A stretch of 64,000 nt of DNA from Pisolithus tinctorius (lineage: Eukaryota; Basidiomycota; Agaricomycetes; Boletales; Pisolithaceae), in assembly GCA_024663395.1 (NCBI GenBank), contig JANFAH010000003.1, positions 744,001 through 808,000 of the forward strand. Direction: 5' to 3'. Shown piece after piece: positions 43,182 through 52,660 of the stretch; within the stretch, counting starts at the first letter, position 1, and the number at the start of each line of letters is the position of its first letter. The notes under the pieces are model-generated. The model worked only from the letters and a program-made list of their open reading frames with translations, made no database searches and was not told the DNA's origin. A program made the position numbers and the translations under genes.

Positions 43182-43729
43182 GCCATTGCTTGTGAATGCA
43201 AGGCCAAGCGAAGGAAACAAGGAGGGAAGAAGCATATGTGGGTGCGCAACCAGTCGTATCAACAGGTAATTGGTAGGAGTGTTGAAACTCCGGAATGAGG
43301 TGTTTATTATCGTACAAAGAACAAGCCCATTTGTGTCGTCTTTCTTTTTCCTTTTTTGGTTCTTTTTTTTTAAAAAAAAGACGTAACACAAGAGAACAAG
43401 AGCACGGCAAATGATTTGGATTCAAAGACATTCAGGGTCACAACTACGATCACTTGACCAGATCGGAAATAGCAGTGTTCAGGAGGTTCTACGACCACCA
43501 GAAGACGCAGCAACTGCATCAGGATCATGGAAGGACACAACCTCCAAGTCCTCGGAGGACAGATCATCAGAGAGCTCGGAGGGATCCACAACAGAGCTAA
43601 TAGCATATATCACCATAGGAGGCATCGTGGGAAGTGGCACCAACTGTACTGACTCATCTGGGAGTGTCGAGTTTGATAACATTGATGGTGATGAGTCGTC
43701 ATCCACTGCCTGAAGTGCAGGTTGTATCA
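43182..43729. other. CpG-retaining flank with an unrecognised minus-strand frame
   Basis: No family recognised. The minus-strand frame 43760-43479 (MCSSLPLFTPLIQPALQAVD...) has an acidic Ser/Asp-rich stretch, SELSDDLSSEDLEVVSFHDP, and looks more protein-like than the plus-strand frame over the same bases. CpG is not depleted here, unlike in the flanking elements, so this may be non-repetitive host DNA. Confidence 0.3.
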
Positions 43730-45870
43730 GTGGAGTGAAAAGCGGAAGAGAAGAGCACACACTCTCTGGATGTGCAACGCAAGGGGACAGCTCAATAATG
43801 AGCGAATGACCAGCAACTCAAAAGATGAGAGTACGCACTGTCTATGGATGTGCAACAGCATGACAAGGATGAAGCAACAGCCAAAATGCCAAAAGGAAAG
43901 AATACGCACACGCTGTAGATGCGTAGGAGACAAGCAAAGGTCAGTAGATAGTCAAAATCTCAAATGGCGAGAATACACACGATCTGTGGATGCGCAATAG
44001 CAGGACAAAGATCAACAGACGGCGAAAAGCACAAATGGCGAGAACACAGACTGCCTGTGGATCAGCAATAGCAGGGGAAGAGTCAGCGGAGGGCCAGACT
44101 TAAATGCAGAGAACACAGACTTGCTATGTATGAGTGATAGCAGGGAGGGGGGGGTTAACAGACGGCCAAGAGCTCAAATGGTGAGAACACAAACTCGCTG
44201 TGTATGGGTAATAGCAGGGAGGGGGGGGAGCGTCAGCAAACGGCCAGGAGCTCAAGTGGTGACAACACACACTTGCTGTGGATGGGAAAAAGGACAACAA
44301 AGTTCAGTAGACGCCTACAGGCTGCAATGGTAAAAACATGTACAAGCTGTGGAAGGAAGATAGCAGAAGGGTCAGCTAACAGCCAGGAGCTTAAATGGCG
44401 AGAACACGCACATGCTATGTGGGGTAATAGCACGGCACGGATCAGCGGATGTGCAAAGCACAAGGTCTGAGAACACGTACTGACTGTAGATGGGAAATAG
44501 CAGGGAAAGGGTCAGCATATGACCAGAGATTCATACGGTGACAGCACGTACATGCTGCAGATGGGTAATAACAGGGAAGGGGTCAGCCGACGACCAGAGA
44601 CTCAAACCGTGAGAACACGTACGCCCTGTAGATGGATAATAGCAGGGAAAGGGTCAGCAGCCGACCAGAGACTCGAATGGTGAAAGCACGTACTATCTGT
44701 AGATGGGTAATAGCAGGGAGGGGGTCAGCAGGCGGCCAGGAGCTCAAATAGTGAGAACACAGACTCGCTGTGTATGGATAATAGCAGGGAGAGGGTCAGC
44801 AGACGACCAGAGACTCAAATGGTGATAACACGTACCAGCTGTAGATGGGTAATAGCAAGGAAAGGATCAGCAGACGGCCAGAGACTCAAACCGTGAGAAC
44901 CTGTACCTTCTGTGGATGGGTATCAGCAGGGAAAGGGTCAGCAGACGGCCAGAGACTCAGACCGTGAGAACCCGTACCCTCTGTGGAAGGGTATCAGCAG
45001 GGAAAGGGTCAGCAGACGACCGAAGACTCAAACGGTGAGAACACGTACGCTCTGTAGATGGGTAATAGTAGGGAAAGGGTCAGCAGACGACCGAAGACTC
45101 AAACGGTGAGAACACGTACAGACTATAGATGGGTAATAATAGGGAAAGGGTCAGCAGGCGACCAGAGACTTAAACGGTGAGAACACGTACGGGCTGTAGA
45201 TGGGTAATAGCAGAGAAAGGGTCAGCAGACGACCAGAGAGACACAAATGGTGAGAACACGTACGCCCTGTAGATGGGTAATAGCAAGGAAAGGGTAAGCA
45301 GACGACCGGAGACTCAAATAGTGAGAACACATACTATCTGTAGATGGGTAATAGCAGGGAAAGGGTCAGCAGACGACCAGAGACTCAAACCGCGAAAACA
45401 CGTACGGGCTGTAGATGGGTAATAGCAGGGAAAGGGTCAGCAGACGACCAGAGACTCAAATGGTGAGAACACGTACCTTCTGTAGATGGGTAATAGCAGG
45501 GAAAGGGTCAGCAGACGACCAGAGACTCGAATGGTAAGAACATGCACGTTCTGTAGATGGGTAATAGCAAGGAAAGGGTAAGCAGACAACTGGAGACTCA
45601 AATGGTGAGAACACGTACAGACTGTAGATGGGTAATAGCAGGCAAAGGGTCAGCAGGCGACCAGAGACTCAAACCGTGAGAACACGTACAGGCTGTAGAT
45701 GGGTAATAGCAGAGAAAGGGTCAGCAGACGTCCAGCGACTCAAATGGTGAGAACACGTACGTCCTGTAGATGGGTAATAGCAGGGAAAGGGTCAGCAGAT
45801 GACCAGAGACTCAAATGGTGATAACACGTACCATCTGTAGGTGGGTAATAGCAGGGAAAAGGTCAGGTAG
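43730..45870 (+). repeat. 71-bp minisatellite, about 29 units
   Basis: The unit is roughly CTGTAGATGGGTAATAGCAG, then GGAAAGGGTCAGCAGACGAC, then CAGAGACTCAAATGGTGAGA, then ACACGTACG. AATAGCAG recurs at 43996, 44067, 45421, 45492 and 45563, which sets the period at 71. Units diverge to the left and are nearly identical in the right half, as expected for ongoing unequal exchange there. The period is not a multiple of three, so it is not a protein repeat. Each unit contains three GGG runs and several CpG. Confidence 0.93.
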
Positions 45871-46048
45871 TGGGCGAGGTAGGAAGCGACGGAGAGGTCG
45901 ACGAGTGCGCTAAAATACCTTGGAACATGAGGCAGCTTGCTATTTGTGCAATTCCCCGCGCCGCAATTCGGTGGACAGCCCTTGTAACGTGACATAGTTG
46001 ATTCAATGCTTCGGATGTATCGGATCATCAGGAAATTAACAAAATATT
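45871..46048. other. no gene recognised; CpG-rich stretch
   Basis: Contains GGAAGCGACGGAGAGGTCGA and CCCCGCGCCGCAATTCGG. This is the highest local CpG density outside the young gypsy element. There is no coding region I can support. Confidence 0.4.
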
Positions 46049-46196
46049 ATCCTGACTTATTTGGACTTATTTGACTTATCTGACTTATCTGACTTATGCA
46101 CTGGCAAAGAGAAGCTTAGAGAAAGGCAAATAAGTCGAAGCAGTCGAATAAGTACAGTGATGGCACAACAATTTTACATAAAAAAATCAGGATAGT
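46049..46196. mobile_element. possible MITE with GACTTAT repeats
   Basis: 148 bp bounded by ATCCTGACTTATTT and its approximate inverse (AAAAAAATCAGGAT). Inside are five GACTTAT repeats on the left and AATAAGTC repeats on the right, giving a fold-back structure. No target duplication is certain. Confidence 0.35.
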
Positions 46197-46299
46197 TTAA
46201 CATGAGCCAAATTCACAACACAGAGGCTAACTTGTCTAAAATAGTGTGATTGCTGGGCAGGAACATGAACATCCATGATCCTACTACCAGAAGATTATA

Positions 46300-46800
46300 A
46301 GCTATGTGACTGAAGCCATGAGGGTGATTTCAGCAAAAATTCCACTTGCTGACCCAACTGGCAGAACCAGTCTAAGTAATGCAGGACTCAATGCCTCCAG
46401 CCTGTTGTTGCATGAGTACCTTGACAATCTCCCAAGAATTGAACCCACCATGGATGAGTTTTCAATATATGTGTTTGACCCTCAGTGCCCAACAGTGAGC
46501 ACAGGACCCAGCATGTCTGGCCTGTCACTGCATAAGTACATACCTTAAAATTCTCCCAAAGATCAAACCCACCATGGATGAGGTTTCAATATATGTGTTT
46601 GACCTTCAGTGTCCAACAGCAAAAATTCCACCTTCTGAGTCAGCTGTCATATCCATGACTCTCAGACTCAAGCCCAGTCCAGTCTGGACACCTAGCCCCT
46701 ATCTCCAGTCAAGTCCAGTCCTAGTCCAGCCTAGAAAACACAACTCCAGTCCTAAATAACCCAACTCTGGCCTAAATCACTCAATTCCAGTGTTTTACCC
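46300..46800 (+). pseudogene. unrecognised relic with a tandem duplication of about 118 bp
   Basis: The frame 46306-46548 reads SKIPLADPTGRTSLSN-like sequence and YLDNLPRIEPTMDEFSIYVF. The block containing CCCACCATGGATGAG and TCAATATATGTGTTTGACC occurs twice (about 46445-46495 and 46568-46618). The second copy carries stops. No family recognised. Confidence 0.3.
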
Positions 46801-47690
46801 CTATCTCTGGTCCACTCCAGCCTCCCAGCCTTGTGCTGCTCCACCCTGGTCCACCCAGGTCCATGTCTGGGTCACCTGGACATAAGAACATGCTGGACTC
46901 TCTGACGAAATCGAGCCTGTTCACCCACTTCGGAGTTGCAGAGCAGTGGAGTACAGCGCTGAGACCCAAAATATGATAATCGCAGCTGACTAAAAGAATG
47001 TTATGAATTTTGGGGTGGAGTGACCTTGTAAACAAGGTGACTTAGTTTAGTCCCCTTTGCTGATCCTTGCTTACTGTATGAAACCTGTGTCCAACTCTGG
47101 TTATGCCAGTCACCTGGACTTTGACTATTAGTCTTGGTACAGCCTCTGTGGCTGTCCTCTCTTGCTAGTCATCTTTCTAATAGCTTATCAACAAGTCCAG
47201 CTTCATGTTAATTACTCTGGACTGGCCATGTGTATTTAACCCCTGTACATACTTCATAGCACTCCAGTCAGAATATCAACTTAGTATTACCCTCAACTCT
47301 GTACTACACTCTGAGTCTACTCTACAGCTAAGGCCAAGCCTTAAGCTACATATGTCCTTGACCCAGAAGGGGCTCTGTGTGGAGAAATATAGTGTGATAA
47401 CAGAAAGAAAAAAAATGAAGCAACACTCAGCTCTTTTGGAGCCCCAGTCCACCCTGGGCATTTGAAGGCTCTCCTGGCTCTGTACTTTGACTTGAGAAAT
47501 TCACCTTGTGCTCCAATAAACCTCCATCTATCTACTACATGGGTTTTCTAGTAGCTTGAACCTACATGAACACAGCCTGTGCTTAGTCAGCAATGTGGCT
47601 ACTCATCACTAAGTTCTCAAGGGCATGAAAAAAAAAAAAGAAAACCCAAAACAAAAGGTAAAAATGAAGAACATGCCCCCCCTTTCTTTT
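46801..47690 (+). repeat. LTR-like sequence, borders uncertain
   Basis: A promoter-like GTGTATTTAACCCC near 47230 is followed by CAGAATATCAACTTAGTATT near 47272. The latter matches the start of the transcribed part of LTR B (GAATATCAACTTAGTT). It therefore looks like a related LTR on the plus strand. It ends before a poly-A/purine stretch (47629-47665). I could not find a matching target duplication. Confidence 0.35.
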
Positions 47691-47702
47691 AGCCCTCCTG
47701 GA

Positions 47703-47978
47703 TCACCAATCTCCTTTCCCTATCTTCCAGACCCCAGGAAACCAAATTACCATAGGTGAAGACTTTGTCTTCCCTACAGCAAGAGCAGCATGTTGTGCCT
47801 CTGGGTCCATCTCACTGTCACTAAGGTCCAGGTCCCCCCAGTTCCTTTGGTCAGGTCCCTTTCCCTTGTGATATCCAGTGATTGGTGGCTCATTGCCTTC
47901 CATCATGGAACTGTTGAGGTTATTCCTCATCAGGGACAGCAATCTTCTTTGGATCCTGTCCCACTCATCCAGGGTCAA
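47703..47978 (-). pseudogene. unrecognised minus-strand fragment
   Basis: 91 residues starting MTLDEWDRIQRRLLSLMRNN, with GDLDLSDSEMDPEAQHAALA. It resembles a gag C-terminal or linker region in composition, but there is no motif to confirm it. Confidence 0.25.
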
Positions 47979-48184
47979 TTGTCTTTTGGCCTTTCACATG
48001 ATGTCTCTCTGATCAGATCTCAGCAAACTGTGAGCACATCACTTGCATGATCATTTACACACAATTTCTGTCTGATCACCTTGCTCATCATCTACTTCTC
48101 TTGCAGGAAAGATGAAGTCACATTGGACATGAACAGGTAGGTTCTCACTTACTTCATGAGTCAGTACCCAGACCCTAACAGTGT

Positions 48185-48412
48185 GAGCATTTCCAGCTTC
48201 CAGGGTTCACTGGCAAGTTAACTCTCAAGCCAGGAGACCTTGATGAGATGGGTCTCAATTCAGGGCATGTTGGCAAGGAGACTCTCAAGCCTGGCCAAGT
48301 AGGTGAGGTGTTTCTCAAGCCAAGGTATGTTGGTGAGTCCATTCTCAAGCCTGGATCCACTGGTGAGCTAACTCTCAAGCCAGGGACAATAATGGCCACT
48401 TCTTTGGGCATT
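48185..48412 (+). repeat. 36-bp tandem repeat coding a 12-residue repeat
   Basis: About six units of 36 bp marked by CTCTCAAGCC. On the plus strand the frame encodes repeats of the form G-x-x-G-E-x-x-L-K-P-G, e.g. HVGKETLKPGQVGEVFLKPR. The minus-strand frame also stays open. The array is cut at 48446 by the family B LTR. Confidence 0.7.
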
Positions 48413-48445
48413 GGGCTTGGATCCCTCAAGCCTGTTCTTACCATG

Positions 48446-49138
48446 TGTCAAGTTCAGGCCTACTCCAACCAACTCTGACACTAGACAAGGTCTGGGGAGA
48501 GGTATGGAAGCAAGTCCAACACAGAAGGAAGGAACTCCAACTAGCAGAGGATTGGCAAGAACAAAGTCTGCTGAGACAGAGGTGGAGCAGAGTGAGGGTG
48601 TTGGGTTTAGCTTGTGCACTACCCCCTTGCATGATCTCAGCCCTCATATTTCAGAGGTAGAGAACAGGCAGACAGACAGAAGATGGAGAGAGAGGGAATA
48701 GGAACTAAGTTGATATTCATACTGAAGAACAGCAGAGTATGATACATGCTTTTATACTGCTACAGAGGTACAGTAATTGGAATTGGAACTGACATACAGA
48801 GACTCATAAGATTTCAAGTAAAACTTTCTAGACAATGAATGAAGGGAAGACAGAGAACATACAATGGGTAACATAGAACAACCAAAAAAGGAAACAGTCC
48901 AGGCACTGGACCATGTGGTGTGCACACTGTCAAGGAGAAGTCCAAAAGGAGGTCACATGACCCCTCAGAGAATGGGCCACATGGTCCAATGGTAGGCCAG
49001 TACAAGTCCAACAGCAGTTGGAGTGGAGAAGGTTTGTGAATGACAAAGGACAGGTGGAGTTGGTGCAGAGTGAGTGAATGACCAGTGGAGAAGGGTGAAG
49101 GGTGAGTGAGGACTTAGGATAAATGCATGGTTGTGACA
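48446..49138 (-). repeat. LTR family B: 3' LTR of the old nested element
   Basis: 693 bp, TGTCAAGTTC to GGTTGTGACA, TATA box on the minus strand (complement of TTTTATACTG near 48751). The pyrimidine run GTGCCCCCCCCTTAGG on its right is the complement of the polypurine tract. It is therefore the 3' LTR of an element whose interior lies to the right. That element is the one carrying the antisense gene at 49331 and, past the insertion, the pol tail at 59020-59724. Confidence 0.9.
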
Positions 49139-49330
49139 GTGCCCCCCCCTTAGGGCCTGAACCCCTGAAGGCTGCTTGTTTGGAACAAGATCAACACAAG
49201 TTGATCATTTGAAATTGTTTTGATGCCTTGAGGACAATGGTTTAGCTGCAGCAGAGCTCCATTGGAGTTTGAAGAACCACATAAAAAACATGTGTTAGGG
49301 TACTGAACCTTTGTCCCTCCCACCATCATC

Positions 49331-50458
49331 ATGTCCTCCCAGCAGCAGAGCAGAACCCCCCAGCAAACCCCAGGGCACTCCCACAACTACTCCCAGGTTG
49401 TGGATGAGTCCTTAGTCATCCTCACCAATGACTTGACCAACACTGAGATGGAGAAGACCACAGAGAAGGCCTGCCAATGGGAGGAGGCAGAGTGGAGGGA
49501 GAGAGAGCACAAGGTGGAGTGCAAGGCCAAGTGGGAGGAGGCCAAACAACGCAAGGTGGAGGAGGCATGGTTGGAAGCAGAATGGAGGCAACAGGAGGAG
49601 GAGTCTCAAAGGAAGAAAGTGGCAGAGGAAGAAGAGGTGCAGAAGAAACAGGTGGTGAACATGAAGGTAAGTGGCAGAGTATTGTGAGTTAGGCAGAGCT
49701 GACTCATCTTTTCATTTTTATTTCTATTTTACTTTATTCTGGTGGTCACTGCAACCAGGAGGCCCCCATGCACTCACTGTATAGCAAGTAAAATGGCAGG
49801 GCAGGGCAAGACCAGGGCCTGCATGCCCTGCCACAACAAGCAGAAAACATGTAGCTGGATGCAGGAGGAGGCAGTGGCAGGGCCATCATGGAAAAGAGCA
49901 GGGACAGGAAGCTCCTGAGGGGAGAAAAAGAAAAGGCCACAAGGGAAGGGGAAGGTGAGGGCAATGGAGATGGATGAGGCAGATGATGAGTGGGAGGCAG
50001 GTGGAGAGGAGGATGAGCCAGCAATCCCACATGAGGGCCCTTCAGGGGCAGAGGTCCCTATGTGGTGGGTGGAGTGGGAGTGGAAGTGGAAGCTGCAGGC
50101 CATGGAGAGGCAGGCTGAAGTGCATGAGATCCCTGCACTGGCCTTTGAGAGGATGGGAGAGGCAGCAGAGCAGATGGCAGATGCCACAGAGCAGATAGCC
50201 AAGGAGTGGGGGCTGTACCACACATGGGTGGAGTGGGCAGAGATGAGGAGGAGGGAGGATGCATGTGAGGCCAGGGTGGCCAAGTTTGAGTGCACAGGAG
50301 GAGGATGGAAGAGGTCACAGTTGGAGGTGGCAGAGGAAAAGTATGAGGAGGTGGATGAAGGTGCAGAGGGGGATAACAAGGAAGAAGAGGAGGTCAGAGA
50401 AGTGCAGGGAGGCAGAGAAGGACAGGAGGGTGGCAGAGAACAGGTGATGGAGGAGTAG
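49331..50458 (+). pseudogene. antisense zinc-cluster gene of the old family B element
   Basis: Exon 1 (49331-49666) starts MSSQQQSRTPQQTPGHSHNY and continues into a charged coiled coil (REREHKVECKAKWEEAKQRK). The donor is GTAAGT at 49667. The acceptor and about 50 bp of exon 2 present in the young copy are deleted. The exon 2 frame (from about 49742) gives PPCTHCIASKMAGQGKTRAC, then CHNKQKTC. The third cysteine of the cluster is missing here. A TGA near 49918 interrupts the basic segment. The C-terminal half (WVEWAEMRRREDACEARVAK, then a Glu-rich end) is open to the TAG at 50456. The gene points away from the adjoining 3' LTR, so it is antisense to gag-pol. Confidence 0.8.
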
Positions 50459-50575
50459 AGTAGTGTTTTTTTTGTCTTTTGTTTTTAGTTTGTATTTTTT
50501 GTACTACTACAAAATAGACTTGTGATTTACTTTAATTCTGAGAAGTGAGGTGAACAGGTGGAGAAAGTTCTGAGG

Positions 50576-51289
50576 TGTCATAACCGTGTGTTCACACTAA
50601 GCCCTTACTCACTCCGCACCCTACTCTGCCGGTCATTCACTCACTCCGCACCAACTCCGCCCAACTTCTGTTGGTTGTGAACCATCTCCGCTCCAACTAC
50701 TGTCGGACTTGTGTCACTCTCCTACCAGACTGAGCGGTCCGTCCTCTGAGGGGTCATGTGACTACCTTTGCAGTCAGGAACTCCGCAGTGCACTCACTGC
50801 ATGGTCCAGCGCCTGGACTATTTCCTTTTCTGAATGTTCTGTGTTACCTGTTCGTATGTCCTCCATCTACCCTTCATTCATCATCAAGGAAATTTTACTT
50901 GAAAATTTATGAGTCTCCATATGTCAGTTCCGATTCTGATTACTGTACCTCTGTAGCAGTATAAAAACATGTACTGTACTCTGCTGTTCTTCAGTACGAA
51001 TATCAACTTAGTTCCTACTCCCTCTGATTCCATCTTCTGCCTGTCGGAGTTATCTCCGACTCTCTGTCTGTACTCTCCCTCTGAAATACGAGGGCTGAGA
51101 TCATGCAAGGGGGTAGCACACAAGCTAAACCTGACGCCCTCACTCCACTCCACCTTTGTCTCAGTGGTCTTCATCTCTGCCGACACTCCGCTAGTCGGAG
51201 TTCTGTCCCTGTGTGTTGGACTTGCTTCCGAACCCTCCTCTAGACCTTGTTTAGCGTCAGAGTTGGTCGGAGTAGGCCCAGACTTGACA
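50576..51289 (+). repeat. 5' LTR of the young family B element
   Basis: 714 bp, TGTCATAACC to AGACTTGACA. TATA box GTATAAAAAC near 50959-50968. The expected RNA start is near 50990 by spacing. Nearly all differences from the 3' LTR are C/T or G/A at former CpG sites. Confidence 0.95.
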
Positions 51290-51291
51290 GT

Positions 51292-51301
51292 ATATTCATA
51301 C
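51292..51301 (+). promoter_or_regulatory. putative self-priming primer-binding site
   Basis: Two bases after the 5' LTR stands ATATTCATAC. It is the exact reverse complement of GTATGAATAT at 58719-58728 in the 3' LTR, and matches the 5' LTR copy (50994-51003) with one mismatch. That LTR position is about 34 bp past the TATA box, where the transcript should begin. No TGG-type tRNA 3'-end site is visible. This fits Tf1-like self-priming, in which the RNA 5' end anneals to the primer site. Confidence 0.6.
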
Positions 51302-51350
51302 TTGCACTTGTACGATCTCCTTTTCTGTCTCCCAAAAAACTTACACCATT

Positions 51351-52621
51351 ATGAGAACTCAAGCTCAATCCCAGAGAGAGGTTGCTGAGAACCTCGCTGT
51401 AGCGCTAGCTAATCCACGTCGACTTCCTTCTGTCGTCGAACAGTTCCAATCATTCTCTGCTCGACGCCGCTCTCGTGCTGAAGGCGAAAGCACTTTGCAA
51501 GCTGGTCGCTCCGACCTCCACCCAACAACCTTCCATACTCCATCTCCTCGTAATCAAGATGATGGACCCGACCCTGACCCTGATTATCCTGATGGTGATC
51601 CCGATGGCGGGGGCAGTGGTGACGGGGATGTCCCCGAAGACCCAGCTGAGCTGCCAGAGGATCCCCTCGTAGCTCTTGCTAGAGCTGTCCATGCACTTGC
51701 GCAGTCTAGTTTGCGCACTGGGGACTCTGCTCCGAAAACCAAAGTCTGCAAGCCTGACACCTTCGATGGCTCCGACCCTAAGAAACTCCATGAGTTCCTT
51801 GTTCAATGCGAGCTGAACTTCCAAGACCACCCTCGCGCATTCTGCTCCGACAGAGCAAAGGTTACCTTCGCTCAGTCTTATCTCAAGGGTATGGCTCTGG
51901 CTTGGTTCGAGCCAGATCTACTAAATCCCGACAACTATACTGCCCACTCTGGATGGATGACTACCATGAGTTCTTACAAGAGCTCACAACTAATTTTGGT
52001 CTGCATGATGCCATAGCAGATGCCGTCCAACAACTCGAGAACCTCACCATGAAGGATGGTTCTTGAATTACCAAATACGTTGTGGAATTCAATCGCTGGG
52101 CTTCACAGGTCAAGGACTACGGTGTCAGTGCACTCCACCACCGCTTCTATAGCGGACTTCCAGACTGCATCAAGGATGAGATCGCTCGCATCGGAAAACC
52201 TTCTACCCTTGCACAACTCTGCAAACTCGCTCAGACCATCGATGCATGCTACTGGGAGCGCAAAGCAGAGATCTCGCACACCACCAAGTCCGCCTCCAAC
52301 AAGTCACAGTCTTCCAACTCCGACAGTAAAGCTAAATCGTCATCCTCCTCATCCTCCACTCCAAAGTCCGATGCCAAGGGCAAGGGCAAACAGAAAGATC
52401 CACCCAAGTCCGATATTGCCCATCTTCTGGGCAAGGATGGCAAACTCACCTCCACTGAATGACAGCGCAGGATGAAGAACAACCTCTGCCTCTTCTGTGG
52501 CGAGGCTGGCCACTCCGCCAAGGACTGTCCCAAGTCCACCTCTCATGCAGCCAAAGCCCATGCAGCTATGGCTGGAACTCCACCTACTCTGACTGAGGAG
52601 AAGGCAGAGCCAAAAAATTAG
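51351..52621 (+). pseudogene. gag of the young family B element
   Basis: Starts MRTQAQSQREVAENLAVALA, with an Asp/Pro/Gly-rich linker. A capsid region follows with KVCKPDTFDGSDPKKLHEFL, CELNFQDHPRAF and FAQSYLKGMALAWFEPDLL. A frameshift near 51945 moves the frame. The sequence then continues WMDDYHEFLQELTTNFGLHD and, past a TGA at 52064, KYVVEFNRWASQVKDYG and HHRFYSGLPDCIKDEIAR. A Ser/Lys-rich linker follows, then a TGA at 52460. The CCHC knuckle CLFCGEAGHSAKDC lies at about 52488-52529. Translation ends at TAG 52619-52621, inside the frameshift signal. Both internal TGA could derive from CGA by CpG transition. Gag packages the element RNA. Confidence 0.9.
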
Positions 52622-52660
52622 TCCGCTCCTCCAGGGAGCTCACACAGCCTGGAGGAAGCG
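52612..52660 (+). promoter_or_regulatory. predicted -1 ribosomal frameshift signal, gag to pol
   Basis: The heptamer A AAA AAT (52612-52618) is in the gag frame directly before the gag stop TAG. After a 5-base spacer comes a stem of 12 pairs with one bulge: CGCTCCTCCAGG (52624-52635), a 12-base loop, then CCTGGAGGAAGCG (52648-52660). Slipping back one base leads straight into the pol frame, which is open from 52618 onward. Heptamer, spacer and stem match the standard eukaryotic -1 signal. Confidence 0.75.

Noticed and set aside
43730..45870. Possible CRISPR array
   Set aside because: The units are contiguous tandem repeats of 71 bp without unique spacers, in a eukaryotic genome with no cas genes.
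49774..50379. Long minus-strand open frame opposite the 49331-50458 gene, and similar frames at 57040-57578 and 30582-31178
   Set aside because: They are Ser/Pro/Leu-rich mirrors of Glu/Lys/Ala-rich coiled-coil coding on the other strand. The real strand has conserved introns and the cysteine motif.
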